DNA of 64,000 nucleotides from Proteus vulgaris (GTDB lineage: Bacteria > Pseudomonadota > Gammaproteobacteria > Enterobacterales > Enterobacteriaceae), in NCBI RefSeq assembly GCF_016239305.1, contig NZ_JAEHOQ010000023.1, forward strand, positions 1-64,000, given 5' to 3'. The translations under genes and the position numbers were made by a program. Under the pieces are notes generated by a model. It made no database searches. It was not told the DNA's origin and was given only the letters and a program-made list of their open reading frames with translations. This document shows, in pieces, positions 37,701 to 45,114 of the stretch. The stretch's first letter is position 1; every line of letters begins with the position of its first letter.

Positions 37701-38535
37701 TTTTATCAATGATAATTTTAGAGGGCTCGATAGAAAAATACTTACCTGTTCCACGGCAGTGCTCACACGCACCACCACCTTCATTAATAGAAATGTTAAA
37801 TGAAAACCTACTTTTAGATAATGCCGGTGAAAGTTGCTTGCAATTAAAACATACTGTATATAATAGTGGATTAAAAGTATCTGGAATATCATTTATTTTA
37901 ACTTTTACTTTATTTTCAATTATCTTATTAACTTCTTTAATTATTTTCTCATTCAAATTTGTAGTTTTAAACTTTATTGTGCTATATGCTCTTTTTCTTA
38001 AAATTTCTGTTATCTGACCATTTTTATCATAATAATGAATAGAAAATATATTATAATTTTTCTTTAGATACTCTAATTTTTCATCAAATGAAGCATCATA
38101 GATAATGTCAGCGACAAGATACTCAATAGCTTCCTTATGAGTATAAATATTTTCATCTAATTTATTATTGCAATTAAGACAGTAATGAATCGCATGATTT
38201 AAGAATAAGTTTCTAATAAGATTATGTATGCCAGAAATTGTTGCAAGAGTTGATGTCGGTGTGTTTACATGATTGACAACATCAATAAGAATAGTTTGAG
38301 GTAAATTATCAATATTTACAACTTTAATAATATCAACAACATTCATACCATCTTTAATAGACTTAGACTTACTACGTGCATAATTTTTGGCACCAGTTGC
38401 CGCTAATATATTTCTGAGGATAGTGCTTTTCCCTGAACCAGAAATACCCGTTAAAGCTGTTATTTGATTATGTGGTATATCAAAGGAAATGTGTTTTAAG
38501 TTATTTTCATGTGCATCAGAAATATAAATTTTCAT
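34747..38535 (-). CDS. Large UvrA-like ABC protein with three UvrA-type modules, putative self-resistance factor
   Basis: This 1262-residue soluble protein is built of UvrA-type modules. Module 1 has Walker A GISGSGKST (residues 30-38), CxxC pairs near residues 119, 229, 257 and 382, signature LSGGE (456-460) and Walker B DEPSSGLH (482-489). Module 2 has Walker A GVSGSGKTT (609-617), CxxC pairs near 689 and 709, signature LSKGE (775-779) and DEPAKGLH (801-808). A third stretch (about 900-1262) again resembles UvrA: EILGVNEYL parallels TILGVSEYL of module 2, GKCFKCLGKG parallels GKCIYCQGKG, and a last zinc pair lies at 1132-1135. It has lost Walker A and carries only IENLSAEQ where DEP-GLH should be. 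Canonical UvrA has two modules and about 940 residues. There are no membrane helices, so it is not an exporter. It is the last gene of the radical SAM operon, 4 bases after the methyltransferase. UvrA-like DrrC protects the daunorubicin producer, so self-protection against a DNA-directed product is a reasonable inference, but unproven. Confidence 0.8.
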   Translation of the reverse strand: MKIYISDAHENNLKHISFDIPHNQITALTGISGSGKSTILRNILAATGAKNYARSKSKSIKDGMNVVDIIKVVNIDNLPQTILIDVVNHVNTPTSTLATISGIHNLIRNLFLNHAIHYCLNCNNKLDENIYTHKEAIEYLVADIIYDASFDEKLEYLKKNYNIFSIHYYDKNGQITEILRKRAYSTIKFKTTNLNEKIIKEVNKIIENKVKVKINDIPDTFNPLLYTVCFNCKQLSPALSKSRFSFNISINEGGGACEHCRGTGKYFSIEPSKIIIDKNKGILNNSICFVSDKGIKYTTVTGKFIEAFLKNNNINIQTPINKLSQLELNLLLFGSDEIISFQDIKGGKKNIKFLGVINYLLDIYSRGQRKEILAPFINECECFHCNGTRIDPLIDAFKIEDNTIRNILLLTISELNDWCSKTEQQIRNLKLLSVKLNNFIQVSCGHLSLNRSSPSLSGGEMQRIKLCSMLNSDLRDVCYLLDEPSSGLHYNDLTPLMNVFYRLKKLGNTIILVEHNKRVLEQCDNIIDIGPGAGEKGGEILFNTKYSNVSDFNTLTSNMLFNEKPFKILNDDVSNEFNKGFFSFENLKENNLKNISINIPYEKITTICGVSGSGKTTLLDKVIFERVSNNMDEFGFNKIVYIKQKGKQKNSLSSIATILGVSEYLAKLFAKNNKVDHKIFSSASLQGKCIYCQGKGIILTKEKENVGICTYCDGKRYDKNTLKYKYNDMDFYTYMNHPMSVLLELTKDSKIHSICQAAIQLGVGYLSFSRNSTTLSKGEFQRVMLINVLSQNETHTLCLLDEPAKGLHYSDIGKLYDALRKIINNGNTIISVEHNLEFIAKSDQIIEIGPSAGKDGGYLIFCGPRFQFNNTTTSRALINSHKQYKKTEEISIADIQNYSIAIDEESLTIKKHEVNFFKNKNKLIYNTYRFVEDLFLKASISNYSNFKFLDDGYKVNTNIPLMINIDFNADKYRYYLSIGEILGVNEYLIHGFMLANPELNSILRYVINPQSSTGKCFKCLGKGIIYSLPRSIFIESDQLSKSCIKFLRNSTSFKEISKYVLNEFNIDWNGKISELGDDELSCLFNGFNDSIIIGNEVFFWNGIIDNAIQHYKYYPDDTISRYINKNKEKIVCPVCSSALLQNEFKNIKYNNMYYSEWLNLSITEIIKKLTFIHPEDIYINKILEIINLLNKLTRDKVSFNMDINELNAQTRGIVQFVSHFSHNIYGTCIIIKNIENLSAEQKEIVENLSIEWIKTNTVIISN

Positions 38536-38539
38536 TATG

Positions 38540-39310
38540 TCAAAGTTTCCTTATAACAATAATATGACTTAATATTTTTCCATCAATTAATCCTTCTGTT
38601 CCTATACTACTGCTCTTAATATCTCCAGAAAGAATTTTTATAATATTAAGTCCATATTTTTTGGTTTTTTCTGTAACTAATTGAATAGAATCGAATTCAA
38701 TATCACAGCACACAAGCACTATATATGTTTGTTTATGATAATTTTCTAAATAATATAAAAATATATGATCTAAAAGGTCTAATTGATTCTGATCACACCA
38801 AGAGTTTGTTAAAAAAGAATAGATAGAAGAATCAATATTATTTTTTATTTCATCAATACTAAGTTGATATATTAAACTTGGATCACTATTTTTATTTCTT
38901 AGTGGAGGATTGGATACAATGAGATCAAATCCTCTGTTTTTATTATGTTTACGATATGTTGAAAAATCAGCATTTATTACATTTACTTTGTTTTTAACTT
39001 TATATTTATTGATGTTCGATAGACAACAATTATAAGCAATCGGATTTATTTCTATTGCCGTTGTTTTGATATTATATTGATGAGATAAAAATAAACTAAT
39101 AGGTCCCGCACCAGCGCCAACATCTAAAACATTATTAATATTTTTAAAATTAAGCAATTCATATTTATCTGCAAAGAACTCAGCCAAACCAAATTTATTG
39201 CAGATAAATTTATCAACATCTAATTGATAATTTATTTTTTTAGTGAGAAAAGATGATATATTAACTGCACTATTCTTAACATATAGGTTTACAGTTTTCG
39301 AGTAATTCAT
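38540..39310 (-). CDS. SAM-dependent methyltransferase of the peptide cluster
   Basis: This 256-residue class I methyltransferase has motif I VLDVGAGAGPIS (residues 61-72), an acidic AIEINP at strand 2, and NPPL at 134-137 in IVSNPPLRN. NPP[YFL]-type motifs occur in enzymes that methylate nitrogen atoms of Asn/Gln side chains, bases or RNA (HemK/PrmC, RsmC relatives). It overlaps the second radical SAM gene by 35 bases and precedes the UvrA-like gene by 4, so all are one transcript. The likely substrate is the cluster's peptide, whose tail offers Asn, His and terminal nitrogen targets. A self-modification of rRNA or another host target for resistance is the main alternative. Confidence 0.72.
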   Translation of the reverse strand: MNYSKTVNLYVKNSAVNISSFLTKKINYQLDVDKFICNKFGLAEFFADKYELLNFKNINNVLDVGAGAGPISLFLSHQYNIKTTAIEINPIAYNCCLSNINKYKVKNKVNVINADFSTYRKHNKNRGFDLIVSNPPLRNKNSDPSLIYQLSIDEIKNNIDSSIYSFLTNSWCDQNQLDLLDHIFLYYLENYHKQTYIVLVCCDIEFDSIQLVTEKTKKYGLNIIKILSGDIKSSSIGTEGLIDGKILSHIIVIRKL

Positions 39311-40157
39311 TTTTATTTTCCAGCCAAGTTCCAGAGCATATATTGTTCATAATACATTGTTTGCAAAAAGAAGCTTTATATCTCATCCCTATATCAAGCT
39401 GATTAAAATCAGAAATATAATCATCTTTTTTGTTAAATAAATCTAACCTCTCAGGCCAATAACTTTCTCCAACACACTTTTCTATCCCTCTCATTAAACA
39501 GTATGGTATACCTTCTGTCCTAAGGATCTCTTTTGGTATTATAGTTGCTAGCTCTTTAACTAATATAGAAGAATCAATTAACCCCAATGACAAGTTATTG
39601 TTGTCAGTATGCAAAATTGAAAATTGAGTAACAATAGGTTTAAATGAAGCTAAAAGAAAATAAATATTTACGAGGTCAAAGTAATTATCTCTTGAAATTA
39701 CCGTATTGGTCATTATTTTACAATCAGTATATTTATATATATTTTCTATCGCCGCTAATGTTTTTGAAAAAGCCCCTCTTTGCGAACTTAATTGGTCATG
39801 AATATCACTATTAGATCCATGAACTGAAAACGATATGAATACTTCTTTATTTTTAGATAGTAGAGAAAGATATTCCAAAAGTTTTTTCTTACGACACAAA
39901 CCAATTCCATTGGTTTGAATAGTGTAATGTTTAAATCCTAATGATTCAGCAAGATCAATAATTTCTATTATGTGTGATGGAAATAATGTAGGCTCACCAC
40001 CTGAAATAACCAATGCTTGACATCCATTTTGTGCACCGTCAATAACAGACTTTTTTATTTCATCTAATTCAATTATTTCGTTTTGTAGATATTTTGAAAA
40101 ACAAAAATCACAATGATTAGAGCATTGATAAGTCAGTTTGATATTAAGTGAGTGCAT
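39276..40157 (-). CDS. Radical SAM enzyme 2 of the peptide cluster
   Basis: This 293-residue radical SAM protein has the cluster motif CSNHCDFCF (Cys12, 16, 19) and the SAM-binding ISGGEPTLFP. The C-terminal end holds Cys220, Cys228, Cys265, Cys268, Cys274, Cys289 and Cys293, enough for an auxiliary iron-sulfur site, although the spacing is not the full canonical SPASM pattern. The overall length suggests a Twitch/short-SPASM maturase. It overlaps the first radical SAM gene by 14 bases with no strong ribosome binding site, so translation is probably coupled. A second modification of the same peptide is the simplest role; the reaction cannot be read from sequence. Confidence 0.8.
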   Translation of the reverse strand: MHSLNIKLTYQCSNHCDFCFSKYLQNEIIELDEIKKSVIDGAQNGCQALVISGGEPTLFPSHIIEIIDLAESLGFKHYTIQTNGIGLCRKKKLLEYLSLLSKNKEVFISFSVHGSNSDIHDQLSSQRGAFSKTLAAIENIYKYTDCKIMTNTVISRDNYFDLVNIYFLLASFKPIVTQFSILHTDNNNLSLGLIDSSILVKELATIIPKEILRTEGIPYCLMRGIEKCVGESYWPERLDLFNKKDDYISDFNQLDIGMRYKASFCKQCIMNNICSGTWLENKNELLENCKPIC

Positions 40158-41295
40158 GGTCTACACCATTTTTTATATAAGAAATTAATTCTTTTTTTGC
40201 TTGGCAATATTCTCTCGATAAATCATGTGATTTTGTTATCATCTGCTGTCTTTTTTCAATACAACCACCAGCACAGTATTTATAAATATCGCATGAAAGG
40301 CATTCAGCCATTATATCATCATAAAATTTAGTAAATTTACACGAGTTACAAGGATCAACAATAACGCTTTTGAGTTGCTCATCCGATATTGTTAATATAT
40401 TCCCTATAAAAGCCTCTGCTCTCATTTTATCATGATCATAGGCATCACATAGCCACATTTCTCCATCAGGGTATATACTAGTAAAATTCTCACATTTAGA
40501 TGTTCTAAATTCACACCATGTTACAGGTATATCTGTAAGTTTTGAAATAACTGATATTATTGGGTCTATAATAAATCTATTATCTTTTTTATTTTTTAAA
40601 TCCTTGATCCATAAGTCAAATATATTACAAATGAAATTTGTATATTCTAACGGTGTAATGCCATATAATTCTTTATAACCATATTTATCATGATTGTAAC
40701 ATGGTATAAACTTTGCAAAATTAGGATTTAATTCTTTAATAAATTCATAAGTTTCTTGTGCTATATTTACATTATGTTCACCAACTACGCTTATAGTAGT
40801 AAAATCTAAACTCGATTTTCTAATACGTTCAATACCAGAAATAATTCTATTATGTGCCGATTGCCCTGTTCGATTAACACGAACATCACCATTACTTTTT
40901 TCTGAACCATCAATGCTAACACTTATAATTCTTTCACCAAATACATCTATATTTTTTTCAAAGGAATCAATCCATCTGTTTGTTAACAATGTTCCATTGG
41001 TTTGTATTGCAATTTTAAAGTTAACATTATAATTTTCATTAGCATTTCTAATAGACTGAGTGATTTTTTCAAAGTATTCAACACCGCGTAATAATGGTTC
41101 TCCACCATGGATCAACCATAGTATTTCCGATTCTGGGAATAACTTTGCAAATCTTTCAATTATATTAATTGAATCTGATGAGCTTAGTATCTCTTTTGAA
41201 TAAGCTTCACCATTTTGCCTAAACTCATAACAATATCGGCACCTAAGATTACAATCCATAGTTCCTTTTAAGACTATTGTCTTTCTTAGTTTCAT
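40144..41295 (-). CDS. Radical SAM/SPASM peptide maturase of the peptide cluster
   Basis: This 383-residue protein has the radical SAM motif CNLRCRYCY (Cys15, 19, 22), SAM-binding HGGEPLLRG, and a full SPASM domain: Cys268, Cys283, Cys316, Cys319 and the diagnostic C-x2-C-x5-C-x3-C at 332-345 with a last Cys364. SPASM radical SAM enzymes install thioether, carbon-carbon or carbon-oxygen links in ribosomal peptides. The substrate is expected to be the 59-residue peptide encoded just upstream, whose WGN/HSD/YTH tail fits enzymes that form three-residue cyclophanes. The gene starts 205 bases after the peptide stop, beyond an intrinsic terminator. I see no PqqD-like leader-recognition domain in this protein or as a separate gene. 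Confidence 0.88.
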   Translation of the reverse strand: MKLRKTIVLKGTMDCNLRCRYCYEFRQNGEAYSKEILSSSDSINIIERFAKLFPESEILWLIHGGEPLLRGVEYFEKITQSIRNANENYNVNFKIAIQTNGTLLTNRWIDSFEKNIDVFGERIISVSIDGSEKSNGDVRVNRTGQSAHNRIISGIERIRKSSLDFTTISVVGEHNVNIAQETYEFIKELNPNFAKFIPCYNHDKYGYKELYGITPLEYTNFICNIFDLWIKDLKNKKDNRFIIDPIISVISKLTDIPVTWCEFRTSKCENFTSIYPDGEMWLCDAYDHDKMRAEAFIGNILTISDEQLKSVIVDPCNSCKFTKFYDDIMAECLSCDIYKYCAGGCIEKRQQMITKSHDLSREYCQAKKELISYIKNGVDHALT

Positions 41296-41395
41296 AGCAA
41301 AAGCATTTCTCTTGAATAAGATAATAAATTAATTTGGTTATATTTTTTCGTGTTACAAAAAAATTTATTATTATATTGATTGATAGACAAAATAA

Positions 41396-41410
41396 GCCCT
41401 TAAAAAGGGC
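41396..41410 (-). terminator. Partial terminator between the peptide gene and the maturase genes
   Basis: GCCCTT and AAGGGC form a 6-bp stem with a 3-base loop. On the minus strand it is followed by TTATTTTGTC. It lies 90 bases after the peptide stop and 100 before the first maturase, the usual way to make more precursor than enzyme. Confidence 0.65.
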
Positions 41411-41499
41411 ATATATTTACTGAACTTATTTTTACCACAATTAGAAAAATCCTTATTGAAGTAAAAGTTAACCTAAAAAATAATTTTATTTAAGCAGTC

Positions 41500-41679
41500 T
41501 TAATATCCATGTGTATAATCTGAATGATTTCCCCAGCAAACTAGTTGAGAGCGAGATGTATCATTTTTCACAGTAAGAATAAAATTTCTGAGCTGATTCA
41601 ACTCCTCTTCAGAGTAACTTTCTTCCTGAAGTGGATATTTTTTGTCTTCATTTAACGAACGAGTTTTAATAAATTCCAC
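41500..41679 (-). CDS. Putative RiPP precursor peptide, 59 residues
   Basis: A GTG at 41679 lies 5 bases after AAGGAG and opens a 59-codon frame ending in TAA at 41500. The nearby ATG at 41681 in another frame stops after 9 codons. The N-terminal part is a charged leader (EDKKYPLQEE, then SYSEEELNQL and RNFILTVKND). The tail is SRSQLV followed by CWGNHSDYTHGY. That tail holds W49-G-N51, H52-S-D54 and Y55-T-H57, three back-to-back aromatic-x-polar triplets, one Cys48, and a terminal Gly-Tyr. Known three-residue cyclophane RiPPs use aromatic-x-x sites with polar third residues. No Gly-Gly leader cleavage site is evident. The gene lies directly upstream of two radical SAM genes in the same orientation. 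No homolog can be named from memory. Confidence 0.75.
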   Translation of the reverse strand: MEFIKTRSLNEDKKYPLQEESYSEEELNQLRNFILTVKNDTSRSQLVCWGNHSDYTHGY

Positions 41680-41713
41680 ATGAGCTCCTTTTGAATAAGA
41701 GGAAATATATAAA

Positions 41714-41731
41714 AGTATAAGGATCCTTATA
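41714..41731 (-). promoter_or_regulatory. Candidate promoter and palindromic operator of the peptide operon
   Basis: TATAAGGATCCTTATA (41716-41731) is a perfect 16-base palindrome. It overlaps a -10-like TATACT at 41714-41719 on the minus strand, about 35 bases before the GTG start. No good -35 is visible, so an activator may be required. A repressor or activator could bind the palindrome. Confidence 0.4.
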
Positions 41732-41780
41732 TATATTACATGGGATAAATTAAGATGATAGTAAAGTTTCTCTTATTAAA

Positions 41781-41794
41781 TTGAGTTAAATCAA
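41781..41794 (-). promoter_or_regulatory. FNR-like box upstream of the peptide operon
   Basis: TTGAGTTAAATCAA matches the FNR consensus TTGAT-N4-ATCAA at 9 of 10 positions. It is centred about 80 bases before the transcription start implied by the TATACT element, close to a known class I activator spacing. AT-rich background makes chance matches fairly likely. Confidence 0.35.
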
Positions 41795-41985
41795 TTAAAA
41801 CAATTAATTTTATTATATTTAAAAATACTTTAAAATATAAATTAATATTATAAGTAAATTACCTTAACCTTTAAAAAAATAGTCGATTTATCACAAATAT
41901 AGATTAGTTTATACTTTTAAATTATTTATTTTACTTTTCGAACATGAGTATATAGAGAATATTGCAGAATAAAATAGATTAAACG

Positions 41986-42029
41986 AACAGTAAGGCCTGA
42001 TTTATATATTGAAATCAGGCCTTACTGTT
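41986..42029. terminator. Perfect 18-bp hairpin downstream of topB
   Basis: AACAGTAAGGCCTGATTT and AAATCAGGCCTTACTGTT flank an 8-base loop. It lies 60 bases after the topB stop and upstream of the peptide operon, so it probably ends topB transcription, although no strong T run follows. Its left arm shares 14 bases (GTAAGGCCTGATTT) with the IS3 remnant at 24393-24406. Confidence 0.55.
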
Positions 42030-42088
42030 ACTAATTTAAAATATCTAATTTTAAATTACACTTCAAGGAAGTGCTTGTTATTGATAAC

Positions 42089-44050
42089 TTAATTATCAGT
42101 CGTTACTTTTTTACTCTGCACCTTATTTTTTGTGGCACTTGCTTTGCTACTTCCTTTAGTTGCTGCCTTGCGCTTTTTATTATGTGCAGGGGCAGGAAGA
42201 TTTCTGAAAGCTTGAATATTCGGACGACGTTTTGCCTGAGCAATTAACTCTACCAATGTATTATTTAATGGCATCATGAAATCTTGATATTTAAACTGCT
42301 TCTCACTAATTTGTGTGAGTATCGATTCCCAATGCGCAGTCATATCCGGTAAGGTTGCCATATCTGGCAATACATGAATTAATGCTCTACCTGCTGGCGT
42401 CGAATTAATGGCTCGCCCTTTCTTTTGCAAGAAACCGCGTTTAAACAGTAATTCAATGATGCCCGCCCTCGTTGCTTCAGTACCTAATCCATCCGTCGCT
42501 CTTAGGATCTTCTTAAGTTCTTTATCTTGAACAAAGCGTGCAATACCTGTCATGGCTGAAAGTAATGTTGCATCTGTAAAAGGCCTTGGAGGTTGCGTTT
42601 GTTTTTCAACAATTTCACCTTTTTCACACAACAGTTCATCACCTTTTTTTACTATAGGTAATGCCGAACCATCATTTTCTGAATCTTGCTCTTTGGCACC
42701 TAATAACACACGCCAACCTGCTTGAGCCAAAAATCGAGCTTTAGCAATAAATTTACCATTTTCAATATCAAGTTCAATCACGCATTTGCGATAAACAGCA
42801 TCAGGCATAAATTGCATTAAATATTGGCGAGCAACAAGGTAGTAAATATTTTTTTCGTTTTCATTTAACGAAATGTTACCTGTTTTTGCCGTTGGAATAA
42901 TGGCGTGGTGCGCATCCACTTTTTTGTCATCCCAACAACGATTTTTTTTATCAATATCTAAAGTTTCTTGCGGTAATAAACTCCCATCATGCACACTAAT
43001 GGCATTAATCACCGCATGACGACCTGCAAAATGTTCATCTGGGAGATAGCGACTGTCAGAACGGGGATATGTGATTAATTTATGTGTTTCATATAAGCGC
43101 TGACAGGTATCTAAGACTTGTTGTGCGCTTAAACCAAAGCGTTTTGCGGCTTCAATTTGTAATGCTGAGAGCGAGAACGGTAACGGAGCAATTTCAGATT
43201 CTTGTTTATCTTGATAGTCCGTAACATTGGCTGGCTTGTCTTTAATTCTATCAACAACATGCTCTGCTAATTTTCGGTTTAATAATCGCCCTTCTTCATC
43301 TTGCCAAGGTTCACAATGCTCACTAGGCTGCCAAATTGCAGTAAAGCGTTCATCAGCCGGTGTCACAACATGCGCTCTTACTTCAAAGAAATCTTTAGGA
43401 ATAAAATTTTCGATTTCTTCATCACGGCGAACCACTAAACCGAGCACAGGCGTCTGTACTCGTCCTACGGATAATACACCTTGATAACCATTGCGCTGAC
43501 CTAAGAGCGTATATGCTCGAGTCATATTTATTCCATAAAGCCAATCAGCTCTTGCCCTTGCTAAAGCCGATACACACAATGGAATAAATTCATGGTTATA
43601 ACGTAATTTATCAATAGCGCGCGTCACTGCTGCGGGATTTAAGTCATTAATTAAGCAACGACGCGCCTGTTTTCTTTGGTCTTCGCTGATATTTAAATAG
43701 TTAAGCACTTCATCAACTAATAACTGGCCTTCACGATCGGGGTCACCCGCGTGGATCACTTCTTTTGCCTGCTTAAGTAGTGTCTTAATTGTTTCTAACT
43801 GCTTTTTTACATCAGCTCGGGGCTTGAGTTGCCATTTTTCTGGAATAATAGGCAAATCATCTAACGACCAGCGGGCGTACCGCGGGTCGTATGCATCCGG
43901 CTCAGCTTGTTCAAGCAAGTGACCAACACACCATGTCACATACTGGTTATCACCACAAAGAATAAAGCCATCCCCCCGTTTATGAGGTTTTGGCAATACA
44001 TCAGCAATAGCGCGAGCAAGGCTGGGTTTTTCTGCAATAAATAATCTCAT
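42089..44050 (-). CDS. topB: DNA topoisomerase III
   Basis: This 653-residue type IA topoisomerase relaxes and decatenates DNA. The Toprim start is [20 protein letters not shown] with the acidic [12 protein letters not shown] triad. The catalytic tyrosine is in [13 protein letters not shown], near residue 328. The C-terminal tail is basic ([19 protein letters not shown]) and lacks zinc fingers, as is usual for TopB. It follows selD by 4 bases in an operon ydjA-selD-topB, and it borders the AT-rich peptide cluster. Confidence 0.96.
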   Translation of the reverse strand: MRLFIAEKPSLARAIADVLPKPHKRGDGFILCGDNQYVTWCVGHLLEQAEPDAYDPRYARWSLDDLPIIPEKWQLKPRADVKKQLETIKTLLKQAKEVIHAGDPDREGQLLVDEVLNYLNISEDQRKQARRCLINDLNPAAVTRAIDKLRYNHEFIPLCVSALARARADWLYGINMTRAYTLLGQRNGYQGVLSVGRVQTPVLGLVVRRDEEIENFIPKDFFEVRAHVVTPADERFTAIWQPSEHCEPWQDEEGRLLNRKLAEHVVDRIKDKPANVTDYQDKQESEIAPLPFSLSALQIEAAKRFGLSAQQVLDTCQRLYETHKLITYPRSDSRYLPDEHFAGRHAVINAISVHDGSLLPQETLDIDKKNRCWDDKKVDAHHAIIPTAKTGNISLNENEKNIYYLVARQYLMQFMPDAVYRKCVIELDIENGKFIAKARFLAQAGWRVLLGAKEQDSENDGSALPIVKKGDELLCEKGEIVEKQTQPPRPFTDATLLSAMTGIARFVQDKELKKILRATDGLGTEATRAGIIELLFKRGFLQKKGRAINSTPAGRALIHVLPDMATLPDMTAHWESILTQISEKQFKYQDFMMPLNNTLVELIAQAKRRPNIQAFRNLPAPAHNKKRKAATKGSSKASATKNKVQSKKVTTDN

Positions 44051-44054
44051 TACG

Positions 44055-45098
44055 TTAGTTAATCACTTCAATCAACGCTTTTCCTGTCACTGGCTCAGTT
44101 AACTCACCAATAGAGGTTAGTTCAATGTCAAAACGAGCAGCGACGTTTTTAACTTGTTCCACGGCTTCAGGTAATACAGCTAATAATAAACCACCTGAAG
44201 TTTGTGGATCGCAAAGTAGTTTGCGTTGCATTTCAGTAATTTCACCAATCAAGTGACCATAACTTTCGAAATTACGACCTGTACCTCCTGGCACGCAGCC
44301 TTTTTCGATATAAGATTCAACTTCTGGCAATTTTGGCACTTGTGAAAAATGAATGGTAGCTTGCACACCAGAGCCATCACAAATCTCACTCAAGTGACCT
44401 AATAAACCAAATCCTGTCACGTCGGTCATTGCAGTAACACCCTCGATATCAGAAAAATCAGCGCCTGCTTTGTTCATACGACACATAATTTCTGTGGCTA
44501 AACCTTGGTGCTCTGCTTTTAATAAACCTTTTTTCTCAGCCGTTGTTAACACGCCAATGCCTAAAGGTTTTGTTAAAAATAACTGACATCCTGCTTTCGC
44601 TTCACTGTTTTTCTTTACTTTGCTCACAGGGACGATACCCGTTACAGCAAGTCCAAAAATAGGCTCCGGCGCATCAATGGAGTGTCCACCAGCCAGTGAA
44701 ATTCCAGCTTCTTGGCAAGCGGCTCGCCCACCTTCTATCACTTCACGTGCAATTTCTGGCGCCAATTTATCGATAGGCCACCCCAAAATAGCAATTGCCA
44801 TTATGGGTTTTCCGCCCATAGCAAAGATATCACTAATAGCATTCGTTGCGGCAATACGCCCGAAATCATAAGGGTTATCAACGATAGGCATAAAGAAATC
44901 AGTGGTGCTAATAATACCTGTACCATTTCCTAGATCATAAACAGCAGCATCATCTTTGGTTTCATTACCCACGAGTAAATGAGGATCATGAAATTTAGCT
45001 TGCTCACTGTGCAAAATAGTTTCTAAAACTTTTGGTGAGATCTTACAGCCACAACCTGCACCATGACTATATTGTGTTAAACGAATTGCTTCAGACAT
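44055..45098 (-). CDS. selD: Selenide, water dikinase SelD
   Basis: This 347-residue enzyme makes selenophosphate from selenide and ATP for selenocysteine and selenouridine synthesis. The active-site Cys16 and Lys19 are in [10 protein letters not shown]; the catalytic residue is an ordinary cysteine, not selenocysteine. The ATP-binding segments are [20 protein letters not shown] and [11 protein letters not shown]. The order ydjA-selD-topB matches E. coli. Confidence 0.96.
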   Translation of the reverse strand: MSEAIRLTQYSHGAGCGCKISPKVLETILHSEQAKFHDPHLLVGNETKDDAAVYDLGNGTGIISTTDFFMPIVDNPYDFGRIAATNAISDIFAMGGKPIMAIAILGWPIDKLAPEIAREVIEGGRAACQEAGISLAGGHSIDAPEPIFGLAVTGIVPVSKVKKNSEAKAGCQLFLTKPLGIGVLTTAEKKGLLKAEHQGLATEIMCRMNKAGADFSDIEGVTAMTDVTGFGLLGHLSEICDGSGVQATIHFSQVPKLPEVESYIEKGCVPGGTGRNFESYGHLIGEITEMQRKLLCDPQTSGGLLLAVLPEAVEQVKNVAARFDIELTSIGELTEPVTGKALIEVIN

Positions 45099-45114
45099 AA
45101 CATGCCATCCTTTT

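Noticed and set aside
34747-38535. The UvrA-like gene as the housekeeping uvrA
   Set aside because: It is about 320 residues longer than UvrA, highly divergent, has extreme AT content and lies in the radical SAM operon.
34747-38535. The ABC protein as the peptide exporter
   Set aside because: It has no transmembrane segments and carries UvrA-type zinc modules and signatures instead of an exporter arrangement.
39276-41295. The two radical SAM genes as an anaerobic sulfatase maturase or PQQ system
   Set aside because: No sulfatase, pqqA-like peptide or PqqD gene is nearby, and the peptide next to them does not carry the Glu-Tyr pair of PqqA.
41500-41679. Precursor as a His-Xaa-Ser (Hxs) system
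   Set aside because: Only one HxS-like triplet (HSD) occurs and no HxsD-type protein is present.
41653-41681. ATG at 41681 as start of the precursor peptide
   Set aside because: Its frame stops after 9 codons. The overlapping GTG at 41679 gives a 59-residue peptide with better ribosome binding site spacing.
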